Notes: generated by a model not told the origin, from the sequence alone. Positions 32,686-45,862 are shown, numbered from the stretch's first letter. The stretch: 64,000 nt of DNA from Cephalopachus bancanus (GCA_027257055.1 JAPVLO010000153.1:2542001-2606000), one strand, 5' to 3'. Numbers and translations are program-made.

Positions 32686-33921
32686 TATATACCATATTGT
32701 GGAGGACATCACCCCAACCCTTGTCCATTTCCTCAAGCTGGTTTTTATCTGAGCCTTTGACAAGACTTCCACTGTTCTGTTGGGCCAGGTACTTCTAAGT
32801 AATGGGGAACATGGTAAGGCCAATAGTCATGTGCCCATTGTCACACCTTCTTTTCAATAAAATGGACTCCTTGATCTAAGGCAATGTTGTGCACAATATC
32901 ATGAGATAGCTCAGGCATTCTGTAAACACTCCGACACAGTGCGATAAGAAGAATTTGGACAGCAAAGGCAACCTCTTATGAGAGTAAATGCAAATTCTAG
33001 AAAGGAAAAATTGTGTTGCTTTCAGGGTGAAGAAGTCCATTATAATCAACCTTCCATCAAGTGGATGGCTGCTATCCGAGGCATTATTCCATATTGAATT
33101 GTTCCTTCTTGAGCATTCAACATTGATTTCTGTTGCTGGAAGATCAGGCACTCAGGGGTGACAGTAGCTAGATCAGATTTCATAAAAACTGATCCCATAT
33201 ATAGTCCTCATCCTTGCCACCATGGATGCTATGTTCATGGATTTATTTTGTCAGTACTAGATTGGCAAAAGAGAGAGGTTTATGAATATTCTTTGAACAA
33301 CCTAGTTTTTTATTGATTATTCTGCAATGGGATGCTCTCTGGTGGGCATTATCATGAAAAAGAAAACCTGCATTCCTTGGGCCATCTCCCATGGGTCAGT
33401 CACATACCTCTTCATCAGAAATATTTTGATCATCAATCTTTCAATCTAATTCCTTCCAGAACTCTAACAACCATTCAAGCCATTCAATACTCTCCAGAAA
33501 TTCACATATATCAGTACCTTGGACCATTTTTCTACCCACATAAAATAAAAAACCAAATAGACAATTTGCAGACATTTCTAACAGGAAGATTTCCTTTCAC
33601 TACTGCCCTTTAGGACCACTCTTGAGTGAGAATATATTATAACAGAAGTCCATTTTTGATGGCACCAATATTGCACTAACTCATTTGTGCACCAGGTCTG
33701 TTTCCACCTGCATTGGGTGGTTGAAAGAAAACATCTCTTCTCTTGAGACTTTATAAATAAGCTGATTAATGACAGTGCATCAAAGGTATGTGACATGGTA
33801 GTCAGGGTTGCCTCTTCATGTAATTTACTTGTGCCTTCTGGACCTGATCCTGAATGTAATACTTCTTTTTTTTCTCCTTCACTTCATTCAAGGTGGATTT
33901 CTATTATTCAATAAATTCCTG

Positions 33922-34248
33922 CTATATCTTTCTACTCTTTTTTGGGGGGTGGGTTGGAGTCTCACTCTTGTCACCCAGGCTGGAGTGCAGTGGCACGCTT
34001 ATGGCCACTGTAGCCTAGACCTGGGGGCTTAGGCGATCCCTCCGCCTCAACCTTCCAAGTAGCTGGAACTACAGACATACGCCACCATACCCAGCTAGTT
34101 TTTGTGATTTATTGTAGAGATGAGGTCTCATCAAGTTGCCCAGGTTGGTCTTGAACCCACGAACTTAGGCAATCCTCTCGCCTCGGCCTCCCAAAGTGCT
34201 GGAATTACAGGCTAAGCGACCGAGCCTGGCCTATATCTTCCTACTCTT
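33922..34248 (-). mobile_element. Alu in ERV-L relic
   Basis: Minus-strand dimer 33940-34230. Duplication CTATATCTTTCTACTCTT (33922-33939) and CTATATCTTCCTACTCTT (34231-34248), 17 of 18 identical. Confidence 0.93.
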
Positions 34249-35400
34249 AAGACTTTGTAACTACATATCTATTTTGCTTTTGACAATTAGGTGCCAACTC
34301 TTGATCTCTCCTATTCTGGGATCCTATCACTCTTTTTGACACTAGGAAGCAGAGTTGCATGGCACTATCTTTTACTGTCAACACTGTATTTTAGGACATT
34401 CCCTCAATGAGTTTTTTAAAGGCCTCCCATTCTCCCACCATGCCTCTCCCATGCATTCTTGCTGCTTTAGTAAAAGAAGTATCCTTTGGACCCTCCTAGG
34501 GAACAGAGATATGGGTTAGGTTCTCTGGTCTTACTAAGAAATCCATTTTATCATTTCAGCCTCTCTGAGTCTTTTGGCCCCTTCCCTAAGTACTTTCTTA
34601 GCCAAAGAAGTTCTGGTACGTTTTAGTTCATTTACTATGGACTTGTCAGGTCTAGGCTTCAAAAAAGCATCCCTGCAGTGTGGTAAGACTGGTTCTTTTC
34701 ACTAAATTCTCCCTTATCTGGGTTTGTATTTCTCTTCTTGGACTAACACCCTCAAAAGTCACTCCAACAGGTGTTCTTCCAGTTCCTGTGGTACTTATTA
34801 GCCAGGTACTGCAATTCCCTCAAGTGTAAGCTGTTTCTTCCCAGAGTGTAGGCTGTATATCTTTATGTCAGCTGTGTTAATACCTGGCCCTGTCATTGAC
34901 CTGGGGGCAATGAGAAATGGTGGGGGTGGATCTTGAGGAGGGAGAATGTCAGCTTGTAAGTTATCTGCATCAAGTGAGGCCTTTCAGGATATCCAGGTTC
35001 CTTCTCTCTGCTTTTGCCTTTATGGAGGGTCTTAGGGAATTAGAGAATTCAAGAATCTCAAGCTTTTCCTCTAAACATCTTCATCAGGTTTCAGGGTCCC
35101 TTTGTGTTGTTATTAGGGTCCCAATTTGACATGGGTCACTCTCAAGTCTATGTATTTATTTTCCTGTGCAAGCCTGTCACCCTTGCAATTAGAATCTATG
35201 TCCAGTATCCAATATAGCTTGACCTGAAGCTGTAAGAGATGAGTTTCCTTTTAGGGTCCAAAACTTCCATGTTGACCCTTTGGTTTTCACAGTGACTTTC
35301 ACAGTTGAATACTTTAGGTTTATCATTTTCTTTTTTCAAGGAAAATCAATGCAAAGAAGTATTATCAAGTTGGGTGAGAGCTAGCAAAAGCCAGCCTAGT

Positions 35401-36112
35401 CTGCAATCCTTATAAGTATTATTGCTTCCATATTATTAAAGCGATATACCCCTGGCTCACATTCAACCTATATCTTATCCCAACAAATCACAAGTTAAAA
35501 AAATGAGTAATTGTGATTCTACTTTATGCTATGGATTATTCCCATCCATTTACTATAAAAGTAAAGGGTCTTTGTTGCCATCTGATCCACAAATGATCCA
35601 GTTTTAAAATCTGTTGCTCAATATATGCTTTCTAGGACCCTTAATGATGTCAACCCAGTCACAGACTGGGTTCCCCAGTAAGCAGAACATCTGGGCAAGT
35701 TTCATATGCAAGTATGTTACATATGTAATGCTTTTTCTAGAGAGCAGACTTGAGGAGCAACAAAGCAAGAAGTAGGGAAAACCAATGAACAAGAATCCTA
35801 TTAAGTCAGCTACCTCTTCATGAGGCTGCTCCAGAAACCCTATGTAATGCATCTTGGGTACAAGTTTTTGTGATATCCTATTCTGTAGTATCAACAGAGA
35901 AGTCCCAGGGTGAAAGGTAAGTTATGCGTGGTACAGGACTGATGTAAAGCACTGTCAGGCTGTACTTGCATGAAGCAGATCAGAGACTGTGCAGCACTGT
36001 CTGTCACAACAGTGGCTGGAATGACAGATGAAGCCAAGGAGATCTGAAATGGCTTGTCAGCATTCTCTAATACAGTCCCCCAAAACTAATATACTTACTG
36101 TATGTAGCCACT
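35401..36112. other. unassigned stretch
   Basis: No repeat or gene recognised. Confidence 0.4.
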
Positions 36113-36402
36113 ATTTTTTTTTTTTTTTGAAACAAGGTCTCACTCTTTTGCCCAGGCTGGGTTGTGGTGGCATGATCATGGCTCACGGCAGCTTCGAACT
36201 CCTGGGTTCAGGCGATCCTTCCATCTTAGCCTCCCGAGTAGTCGGAACTACAGGTACATGCCACCATGCCTGATGATTTTTAAAAAAATTTTTTGTAGAG
36301 TTAAGGTGCAACTATGTTGCTGAACTCCTGGACTCAAGCAATTCTCCCACTATGACCTCCCAAAATGCTGGGATTTCAGGTGGGAGCCACCATGCCTGGT
36401 CA
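36113..36402 (-). mobile_element. old (AluJ-like) Alu
   Basis: Poly(T), then GAAACAAGGTCTCACTC. The end reads GGGATTTCAGGTGGGAGCCACC. It lacks the lineage signature and has lost bases in the right monomer. No clear duplication. Confidence 0.88.
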
Positions 36403-37099
36403 TAACCCAATGCTTTTAGAAAAATCACTTAAATATGAATGCATAAATTGAAAACTGGAATATTAAATATTCTCTTGAGTAATGTAAATTGAATGTAGCT
36501 TTAGTAAAATCGTCATCATTGAAGATTTAAGAAATGGGAAATTAGATTAATCTGGCTCAGTGTGTGGCTGTGTGTCTTAATCAATATATTGTTTTCAGAA
36601 GACCTTAAGATTGGAAACTTGCCAGTGGGGACCTGAAAGTCTGATGTTTTCTCCACTTATGTTAGGGGAGTGACTGTCTGGAGGAATCAGCCCAGGCTTG
36701 GTGAAGACTAGATTCCTAGGAAATATAATGCCAACTACAGAAATGCCCCGACTGATGAATTTAGGCCTTAGAGCAAAAGCATGTCAGTTGAGCCTGCACC
36801 AATATGAGTGGTTGAGTGTGCCCATGGTAATCTTTCATGGGCTACCAAAGGGGACTTCCAACTTTTTGCTTGCACACCACTTACAAATTATATTGAAAAT
36901 TGTATGTATTTCTTCCACATTAACAATTAATTTTCTTTTTACTGTAAGTTTAATGTGTTGAAAATGATGTTATATCTGGCCAATTGTAAATATTAACATT
37001 AAACAAACTTTCAAATCACTTTAACATATTTTCAATAGAATTTTAATACAAAAGCAATGCCACAATGATTCATTTAAAAACACATGAATGAGATCATTT
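36403..37099. other. unassigned AT-rich stretch
   Basis: No gene or repeat recognised. An 87-codon open stretch at 36698-36961 has no recognisable domain. Confidence 0.4.
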
Positions 37100-37452
37100 T
37101 AATAGTCAGAAATTTCTTTTTTGTGTGTGTTTTTGTTTGTTTGTTTGTTTTGTTTTTTTTTTGAGTTGGAGTCTCACCCTGTCGCCCAGACTGGAGTGCA
37201 GTGACCGCTCCCGGCCGCCGCAGCCTCGACCCGCTGGGCTCCGGCGATCCTTCCGCCTCAGCCTTCCGTGTAGCCGGAATTACAGGCGCGCGCCACTACG
37301 CCCGGCTGATTTTTTGATTTATTGTAGAGATGAGGTATCGCTGCCCAGGCGGGTCTCGAACCCACGGGCTCAGGCAATCCACTCACCTCAGCCTCCCAAA
37401 GGTGCGGGATTACAGGCTGAGCCACCGAGCCCGGCTAATAGTCAGAAATTTC
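37100..37452 (-). mobile_element. young-looking Alu with perfect 17-bp TSD
   Basis: Minus-strand dimer 37117-37435 that keeps many CpG sites (CCGGCCGCCGCAGCCTCGAC, GGCGCGCGCC). The tail is T-rich with TTTG repeats. TAATAGTCAGAAATTTC flanks it at 37100-37116 and 37436-37452 without mismatch. Confidence 0.95.
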
Positions 37453-39360
37453 ATATAACTTTTTTCTTCTTGAATGTATTTCCATTCAACTTTCCCTATG
37501 TATTTTTAATCTACTGTAAATTTTTTTGAATGCCTGGATGTCTTATATTGACCATATATACTTTACTATTAAAATATGTATATGAATTGAGATTTTTAAA
37601 TAAACATTTTTTCTGTGATGTCACTAAGTAATAAAAATTGTATTCTGAATACATTTAACTTTATTACTTGTCTTGCAAAATTTTATAGTTATATAATTAT
37701 ATTTATAAACATAAAAGCAAACTTTATTTTATTTTAAACCCCCTCCCTGCCAAAACAAAAACTTTATATGAAGAAGTCTCATAATGAGATACTTTATCTC
37801 ATTATCTGCACTTGAATATTACTGATTATTAGAATAAATTAGGGTTCAATGGAATTCAATAGCCAAAATAATGCAGGGTATGAAGTGTACAAAAAGCATA
37901 TTAATTTCTAGCACATTCTCATTAATATAAATCTATCAGATTTATGATAAGAATAAGTAAGCAGAGATGTGATTGATGAATGGCAGCTGTCAGAAGACTT
38001 TGCATCCAAGTAAAAAGTGCATCTGCATTTACATGTGTGTAGTTGTGAAGGCAAAGGACCAGCAAGATGTCTCTACTGCAGCTGCATTCTCAGAATGAAG
38101 GCAAGAATCTGGAAATTTCCTTGCTTTAAAGTTACCCATGCTTCCCTATCCTTAGAACATTTCTATATAATCCAGGGCTGCTTGTACGCAATTTGGAGAC
38201 CACTAATTATTTGTCATGTTTTATGAAAATAATTAATTCCACCATGACCCAATAGAGCAAAAGCTTGTGAGTAGGGATGTGCATTTACATTAGAAATTAA
38301 AATAGAAATCAACGTAGAGCTAACTTTTTTAAAAACATGAGAAAATATGGAAAGTTCATGTCTATATGCAGTGAGGGAATAATGCTGAAAGAAGAAAGTG
38401 CAGGTCAAATATGAGAAGTGTTGATTGGATTCTATCAGCAATACCATAAAAAGAAACAATGAAAATGTATTTACTAAATATTTCATTAAATATTTCGAAG
38501 AAAATCAACCTATTATGTGTGTGGCCACATAATAGACATCCCTATCACCACTGTGGCTCATTTAGCTGATCATGAATTTAGGTGAAGACATGCAGGTGCT
38601 GGAAAACTTCAGGCCTAAGCTTGGTGACACTACTCTGATGAACTCTTTCTCATTGGACTTTTGGAGACCACCAGAAAAGAGGTGATGCCCTCATCCACAG
38701 ACTTTCAAATTGGCTAGGAGTGGCCATGAGTAGCTACCTCTACCAATGGTGTAGATGACTTCCTTGGTTGTATTCATGACACTTCACCTCCAAATTCACT
38801 AGAAATTTATTACTACCCTTCACAGACTGGTCTTTCATGCTGTGGAAAATTTAAGGGATGGGACTTTATTTCCACTGTTAGCAAATCTGTAGGGGACGGC
38901 ACAGAAACCTAGAAGATACAATTGAGGGGTAGCAGTACCTAAGTGGTTGCTTCTGGAGTTCAGTAGATTTTAGTCAACACCTTAAGTAAAATTTTAATCT
39001 TCTATTTTTGGATGTGTTTGATTTTGACTTAATCTTCAGAGATGATGTTAAAGTAATTAGCCTTTTCCCATTACTCAAGTCCTTAGAGGTCTCTCCATTC
39101 TTTGTGCTTTTTTACATTAAGCCCAATTCAGATAATACATAACTTTAAAAATGTTTCTAACATGTCAATCATATATCCACTTATTCATTTATCATGCAGC
39201 TACTATGTAGTTAGGACTAAAAATAAAGTGATGAATGAGGCAGTGATGGTTGTGGAGTTCAGAGCATCTTAGAGCAATAGATTAAAAAATTAACCTAATA
39301 ATTTCTTGTAATTGTATTTAAAACTTTGAGGAATAACTTTAGCTACTTTGGGAGTATATG
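37453..39360. other. 1.9 kb unassigned AT-rich region
   Basis: No gene or common repeat recognised. 39180-39260 recalls the start of an old MIR/L2-like repeat, low certainty. Confidence 0.4.
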
Positions 39361-39364
39361 ACTT

Positions 39365-39490
39365 ATCATCTAGGTAGCTATTATCTTGAATTCAAAGACC
39401 ATATCTTACACTTGTTTTGGATTTCTCTGTTGCTCCCAATATCGATCAGAATATAGAATATAGGATATTCAGTAAATATTTAATTGGTAC
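39365..39490 (+). repeat. probable L2 3' end
   Basis: Phrases such as TTTGGATTTCTCTGTTGCTC and ATTCAGTAAATATTTAATTGG follow the LINE2 3' end order. The 156-codon open frame starting at 39417 begins inside it. Confidence 0.5.
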
Positions 39491-41088
39491 TGTACTTGAG
39501 GCTGAAATGATTTATGTTAAATCAAGCTTTTTTTTAGTCTTCCACACTGAGCAAATTAAAGAACTGTATGCAATTTTAATCTGTAATTTGTGTCTGAAGT
39601 TGTTTGCAAAGCTCACTGCAGTTGTGACCCTTTCCCTAAACTTGTGCTCTAGCCAGTCTTACGTTTACATAAGAGCAGCTGCGTTCTTGATCCCTGATTC
39701 CTGGTTTATTGGTTGCTGGGGCTCAGTTCATAGCCCTATTGCTGCTAACCAGGCCTCCACAGAGTCTGAAAGCAGTTCTTGTCCTTGGTCTAGTTGTCCC
39801 ACTTCTACCTGCCAGATGGTCGCTGCTCCAGCATCTGGCCAAAAATCTCACAAAGTGCATGAAGGTGCTCAAGGTTGGCTTCAGTAGCCTGGCTGAGATT
39901 TATAGTTATGGTACAACAGGCTGTAGGTAAATGCTTTGGGAATACAAGGAGTTTCACATTAGTATTATGCCCTAGAAGTATGCTTGCTGATTGGGTAGCA
40001 GCTTCAATCCAGTTGGCCATTGTACTTCAACAACACAAATTAAGGCCAATGTGTCTTTTAAAGGATTGTCTAGCAAACTTTTTTTTTTCTTTTTAGCAAG
40101 TAGCTGCCTGTTCACTATAATTTGGTAATAAGTTTGAACACTAAGGTATCATCTGGTTTCTCTGGACTAGCTGCTGTGTTAACCTAATCATTTTCAAAAC
40201 TATCCTTAGTCCATACACAGCTGTGGTCAATAATTATACATAAGGACCCTCAAATGTATATTTCAAAGGATCCTAAGCATTTCTCTGCCTTCTTTATGAT
40301 TTCATAACACATACTTTTATATTGAGGTGTCCCACTTGAATTTTTGTGTATATGTCTTTTTCTGCTATTCGATAACAAGCTGGGATAGGTAAAGTTCCTC
40401 TCTGTATCTTTAGTGCCCTCCTCCATGTCCTAGAACTTAAAACATGTTCTATCGAGTGAAAAAAAATATGGCAATTGCTTACTATATGATGTAATTTAGG
40501 ATGGAATTTTCTCAAAAGATTCGAGGAAAACTTTGACATTGAGTCTTGAGTTCCTCCATTGAGTATAAAAATGAAGGAAAAGAATTAGTCTTACCAAGTA
40601 TAATCTTATTTCATAAGTAGAAAAAAGTAGGTCATATGCTCTGTTTATTGCACTGGTATGGAAAACCTTACCCTCCAAAGTAGAATGTACAATCTTAGAG
40701 AATGCTTCTGGGCAGCCAAACTAGATCAATAGCTAAAATATATATTTTAACCTTGGATTTTCAGATTATTAACTTAAAAAAATTTTTTGTGGTAGACTAT
40801 CCCATGCTTTGTCGATAAGGAATCACACTACATGAAAATAATAATGAATCTGTTTCTCCCTTCTTTAAATTTATAATTTATTTTATCTTACTAGTTTTAT
40901 TCAGATTTTTAGAACAGTAATAAATAATTGTGTCTTCAGGCACATTTCTCAATGGAAATACCTCTGGTGTTTTGAGAGTAAGTATGAAACTGACTATTGG
41001 CTGTTGGACTGAGAACATTTCTTTCTATTGCATGAATACTTTTTCCAATTGCCAGGAATAAATGATTAATCACTTCTAAAAGTTATTT
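39491..41088. other. unassigned stretch
   Basis: 39600-40030 is GC-moderate and open on both strands over short spans, but no domain or splice structure is convincing. The rest is AT-rich. Nothing recognised. Confidence 0.4.
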
Positions 41089-41089
41089 C

Positions 41090-42190
41090 AACGTATATTG
41101 AGGTGGTTATTTCACCTCACTTGGTTTACTGATATGATAAATTACATTTAATTTTATATAATTTTATATATTAAAGAACTGTACTAGCAGTTTTGAAATA
41201 TATCCTGATTGGTTATGATGTGTTTTTTCTTTTGAATGTTTTACTGATTTTTATTGGCTAATGTTATATTTATAAATTTTGTATTGATATTTATTAATTA
41301 GAGAGGTTGTAATTTCCTTCTATTTGCTTTATCACATTTCTGTACATGAATTTTTTTAGATTGGTAAAATTAATGAAGGCATTTCATCTTTTTCCTGTAT
41401 TTTTTAACTGCTTAAGCAACAGAGTAGTTATCTGTTACTTGAAAGACCAGAAGTATTTATCCATCAAGTGTGCAGACCATGGATTATTTCTGAAAAAATT
41501 TCTTTGATGCTTTTCCCCAATATGTTCTATGGTTGTTGATCTTTTCCTTTTTTCAGATTAAAAAAAATATTGTAATTTGGTCATTTTCTAATTTCAGATG
41601 TGTCTTTTTAATTTTTTCTCTTTCTTCTTAAATTATATTTGCCTAACTTGTTTATTCTATTGTTCTTTTAAAAATAAGTAGCTTTTAAATTTATTTATAA
41701 ACATGAATTTACCTCTATTTCACTATTTTCTAATCTACTTATTTCTACTTTATTAATAATTTCTGTTTGCTTTCCTGAAGTATGTTTTATTTTCCTCTTT
41801 CTAATGTATTTGTTCATTTATTTTAATTTTTGAAAATTAATAATATCATTTAAAGTAAATTTCTTTGACACTATAGCTTGGCCATATTTCCCAAATTGTT
41901 ATATGTAGTATTCTTATTTTTGGTGTTGTCCTAATGATCTGAGATTGTAGTTTTGGTTTAGTATTTTTGGTGATTTCTGTTTCACCTAAGGCTGAAATGT
42001 GCTGTGAGTAGAAGCCTATGTAAATTTATCATCATCTAGTTTTTTTCTGCTTTGTGATCACCTATTATTCTTAATTTTGTAAATTGATCAGGTTTTTATT
42101 TTTTTATTGTTTAAAACAATTTGGGGGGATTATATTTTGCTGTGATGCTTGTGCTGATTTGTTGGAGATTACTATCCACATGCCAATTCG
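41090..42190 (-). repeat. ancient L1 ORF2 fragment
   Basis: The plus strand reads as a decayed complement of ORF2 RT and downstream sequence: GATATGATAAATTACATTTA, CCTGATTGGTTATGATGTG, TTTTGTATTGATATTTATTA, then TAAGTAGCTTTTAAATTTA and CTACTTTATTAATAATTTCTG. No open frame of note. Older than the other L1s here. Confidence 0.5.
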
Positions 42191-42518
42191 AACCCAAACA
42201 TTCTGGTTTTTATAATGTTGTTTTTTTTCAAAATTAGTGTTAATATATTATCATATTAATCTTGAAATAAATAGAAAAGTAAAAAAAAATTAACATCACC
42301 CATAATCTAAACATCCTTAGATAACCAAATTGTAAATGTTCCAATTTTTTTCTGCTAATTTTTGCAACAGTTAAGCATACATTAAGCTTTCTACTTTTTC
42401 TTTAAGTTCTTAAGGGAAATTCACTTGAAGGAAAATAATTAGAGTCTAGATAGGGTAGATTTAAAACTTTACTTATTTTAAACAGGAAGGCACAACTACT
42501 TCTCATCAAAAGTCCACA

Positions 42519-42852
42519 GAAAATTCTGAATCATAGGACATGGTGGTGCACACCTGTAATCTTGGCACTTTGGGAGGCTGAGGAGGGAAGATTGCTTGAG
42601 CCCAGGAGTTTGAGTCTAGCCTAAGCAACATAACAAAATCTTGTTTCTACAAAAAATAAAAATAAGCCAGTCACGGTGATCCACACCTATAGTCCCAGCT
42701 ACTTGGGAGGCTGAGATGGAAGGATTCCCTGAGCCCAGGAGATTGAAGCTGTGGTGAGCCTGATCATGCCACTGCACTCTAGCCTGGGCAACAGAGTAAG
42801 ACCTCCATCTCAGGGAAAAAAAAAAAAAAAAGAAAGGAAATTCTGAGCCATG
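42519..42852 (+). mobile_element. old (AluJ-like) Alu
   Basis: Plus-strand dimer 42535-42836 with an A-tail, diverged. GAAAATTCTGAATCAT and GGAAATTCTGAGCCAT flank it (42519-42534, 42837-42852). Confidence 0.9.
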
Positions 42853-42907
42853 ATTAGACAGCAGTAAGTACAGAAGGGAAATTTAGGGACAATGAACAAC
42901 TGAAATA

Positions 42908-43400
42908 ATCAGGGTTCCCCAATGAAACAGAGCCAATCATATATCAATTATATATATATATACACATATATATATATATGTATATATATATATAATATGA
43001 GAAATTGGCTCAATTATGGAGGCTGAGAAGAAGTCCCATGATACCTGCCATTTGCAAGCTGGAGACCTAGGACAGCTAGCTGATGGTGTAATTTCAGTCT
43101 AAATCCTAAGAATCAGGAGAGCTGATGGTATAAGTTCCAGTCTGAGTGTAGGAGATCAATGTCCAGCTCTAAGAGAGACAGAGAGGGTGAATTCTTTCTT
43201 ATTCTTCCCTTTTGGTTTATTTAGGATTTCAAAGGACTGGATAAAGCCCATCTACATTGAAGAGGGCAATCTTCTTTACTTAGTCTGCTGAGTCAAAAGT
43301 TTATCTCATCCAGAAACTTGACACATTCAGAATAATGTTTAAAATATATGGGCACCCTGTGGTGCAGTCAAGTTGACATGTGAAATTAGCTATCACATCA
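42908..43400 (-). mobile_element. MLT2-type ERV-L LTR
   Basis: The reverse complement starts TGTGATAGCTAATTTCACAT, then GTCAACTTGACTGC, and ends in GAACCCTGATTATT. Plus-strand internal landmarks are GGAGACCTAGGACAGC, ATTGGCTCAATTATGGAGGC and AATAATGTTTAAAATATATG. The TATA-rich run at its end has expanded into a microsatellite. Confidence 0.75.
42940..42998. repeat. (TA)n palindromic microsatellite
   Basis: Runs of TATATATA interrupted by CACA and TGTA. Self-complementary and able to extrude as a cruciform. It arose within the MLT2 LTR. Confidence 0.9.
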
Positions 43401-43882
43401 TCCAAATCAAAACTCAGTAATACTAAACATTAGCTGGTATTTGTATAGAGAATATTGCATGGGAAATGAAGTTAGAGATCATGCATGTCAGATCTCTATT
43501 GCCAACAATGTAGTAAAGATGAATAAAATGCCTAGTATAAATAAAATCCTCATTATTCTCAACAATCATCCTTAGCAAAGAAAAGACTTTTGAGAGAAAT
43601 TCATTTTGACCAATTTGAAGATAGAATGCAATAGCCTTCTGAAAGAAAGATCTGAATATATTTTGCATGATTATCTTGAAACAATGTAGAGATAAGAGGA
43701 GACACAGAGATTCAAAAGTAGGTGTCTGTTTTTATAGAGGCTAAAGATTATTAGTGTGCAGGTTGTAGGCAGGAAATAAAAACTTACTGAACTAAATGAA
43801 AGACAAACATTTACAAGATGAGGAGTTTTGAGTATGGGGAAAATGTGATGTAATTTAGAGAAGGTAAAAGTACTGTCGTTTA
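43401..43882. other. unassigned stretch
   Basis: No gene or repeat recognised. Confidence 0.4.
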
Positions 43883-44540
43883 AAAATTCCCTATGGAACA
43901 CTTCTACACTGTTGGTGGGGGTGTGAACTAGTACAGCCTCTGCAGAAAACAGTGTGGCGATCCCTAAAATATCTAAAAATCGACCTTCCATACAACCCCA
44001 CAATCCCCTTACTGGGAATATACCCAGAAAATCTAAAATTACTCCATAAAAAAGATACCTGCATACATATGTTTATTGCAGCATTGTTCACAGTTGTAAG
44101 AACATGGAACCAACTGTGTTGTTCATCAAAAGAGGACTGGATAAAAAAATGTGGTACATATACACGATGGAATATTACGCAGCCATAAAGGAGAACAAAA
44201 TCATAAACTTCACAGTAACCTGGATGGACTTAGAGTCTATAATACTGAGTGATCTTTCACAGAAACAAAGGACTGAGTATCACATGTTCTCACTCGTAAG
44301 TGGACCTTGAAGAGTTATCGTTACACTGTTAGAAAAGGATTGACAGTAGCAGAAAACTGCCGGGCAGGGGCAGGGAAGTGGGATTGGCAGTAGTGGGAAC
44401 CTGCCTGGGGAAAGGGGGGGGCACACCTCATCAACAAGGGTCCCTGCATAATGAACATTTGTATACCTAACCCTGAATTGTACCCCACATCTTTAAAGCA
44501 AAAAAGTAAAAGTTAAAATAAATAAATAAATCCCTATGAA
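43883..44540 (+). mobile_element. 5'-truncated lineage L1
   Basis: From GAACACTTCTACACTGTTGG (43897) to the 3' UTR and an A-rich tail with AATAAATAAATAAA. It encodes the ORF2 C-terminus on the plus strand: a piece with DTCIHMFIAALFTVVRTWNQ in one frame and IYTMEYYAAIKENKI in the next, so frame-broken near 44150. AAAATTCCCTATGGA and AAATCCCTATGAA flank it. Confidence 0.92.
44104..44310 (+). pseudogene. L1 ORF2 C-terminal relic
   Basis: 68 codons ending MFSLVSGP and a stop. The preceding 78-codon stretch (43952-44188) is the same protein in a shifted frame. Confidence 0.85.
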
Positions 44541-45205
44541 AATGGATATAATAATCATAATTAATGTTGGATAGAAAGAAGGAGTATTAGAAATTACACT
44601 ATTGCCCAAATGTTACAATATTATATAATACTAAGTTTACATCAATGCCCTGGTCAAATGCTAGGGAAGCACCCATGAGAAGATCTGCTATAGAACCAGT
44701 AAACAACTGATTTCTGAAGAAGCACATTATGCAGATATTTCATATTCATAGACATTAATAGCCTCTGTGGTTGGCAGAATGCTTTATACAGTAATATGAA
44801 ACCATTTGCATTTGCTAAATAGTTTACTTATTCAATTGTCTTTTTTGACCTATGCAGCAGCAGGGAATAAAAGAAACCAATAATAATTGTATGATTGCAG
44901 GCCTATCATTGTTGACCAAATTTAAGTCCTTTCTATGCCCCCAATTTACTGACTGGTCTTGGTCCCATTAATTCTCTCGCAGCACCAGTTTCCACAGAAA
45001 TAAAACAAAATTTTTGAATTCTTAGATCTTCCTGTTCCTTTTTTAACATTGAAGTACTATAATTCTGTGATTCAAGTTTCTGTCAATTCTAAGTTTGGTA
45101 ATAATTTCAGCTTTTTTTTTTTTTAGTCTAAGCTAAATAAATAAATAGATAAATAAAAAAAAATTACTTCCAGGTATAACTATGTACAAATCATTCCTTT
45201 ATAAT
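44541..45205. other. unassigned AT-rich stretch
   Basis: No gene or repeat recognised. T-run at about 45111-45124. Confidence 0.4.
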
Positions 45206-45209
45206 TATA

Positions 45210-45580
45210 ATGATAAACAATATTTATTACTTAATACATGCTAGGTACTTTACATGTATTATCTATGCAAAAAGGTAAATATAGTATAGTAAAGAAGTAG
45301 GCCTGTAAGGTTCAAAACCCTCTTCCACTACTTTTATCCACATGGTTTTCGTCAGGTGCTTCTGAAACTTTAATATGCATAGGAATCTGTTGATTTTATT
45401 AAAAAACAGATTTCAATTCAGTAATGGACCTTAATATTAGGCATTTCTTATAAGCTCCCAAGTGATGCTGACGCCTCTGGTCCTTGAACCACATTTCTGT
45501 GCCTCAGTTCCCTCTCCTACAAAATAAGGATAACAATTCTATTTACCTATTATAGTACCTCTTGGGACTAAGGGTTCATT
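45210..45580. repeat. MIR-like fragments
   Basis: 45210-45285 reads ATTTATTACTTAATACATGC then TAGGTACTTTACATGTATTA (plus orientation). 45480-45575 reads GCCTCAGTTCCCTCTCC then ACAAAATAAGGATAACAATTC (minus orientation). Confidence 0.55.
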
Positions 45581-45587
45581 TTATACA

Positions 45588-45862
45588 GTTGACCCTTAAA
45601 CAACACAAGTTTAAACTGCATGGGTTTTCTTATATCCTGCTTTTTTTTTCAGTAAATACAGTTGACTCTCCTTATTTGCAGCTTCTTTATCCGCAACCAG
45701 ATGCTCTGATTGAAAATACAGTATTCTCAAGTTGTGAAATGCAAACACAGAAGACTTTTCCAGTTGGTGGTTCCCCAGGGCCCACCGCAGGACATGAGTA
45801 TGCATGGATTTTGGTATCTGCAGGGGTCCTGGAACCAATCCTCCACAAATACTGAGGTATGA
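45588..45862. mobile_element. Tigger/MER2-like DNA transposon remnant
   Basis: CAGTTGACCCTTAAACAACA and CAGTTGACTCTCCTTATTTG are typical termini. GGATTTTGGTATCTGCAGGG followed by GTCCTGGAACCAATCC and an inverted end (ACAAATACTGAGGTATGA) close it. Possibly two related elements merged. Confidence 0.65.

Larger units (their letters stand above)
31850..35400 (-). mobile_element. ERV-L (HERVL/MuERV-L-like) internal relic
   Basis: The minus strand corresponds to ERV-L pol. 32880-33260 matches the region around the integrase start: plus-strand landmarks are CACAATATCATGAGATAGCTC, CAACCTTCCATCAAGTGG and CCTTGCCACCATGGATGCT. 33400-33700 matches RNase H (plus-strand CACATACCTCTTCATCAG, CTACTGCCCTTTAGGACC, CACCAGGTCTGT). 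No long frame survives. The part right of 34250 is plausibly reverse transcriptase or upstream, but decayed. A mariner (32158) and an Alu (33940) interrupt it. Outer limits are estimates. Confidence 0.6.

Noticed and set aside
39417..39887. Longest open frame in the window (156 codons, plus strand) as a gene
   Set aside because: It begins inside a probable L2 fragment, contains no domain I recognise, and overlaps other open frames of similar quality. Chance is the simpler reading.
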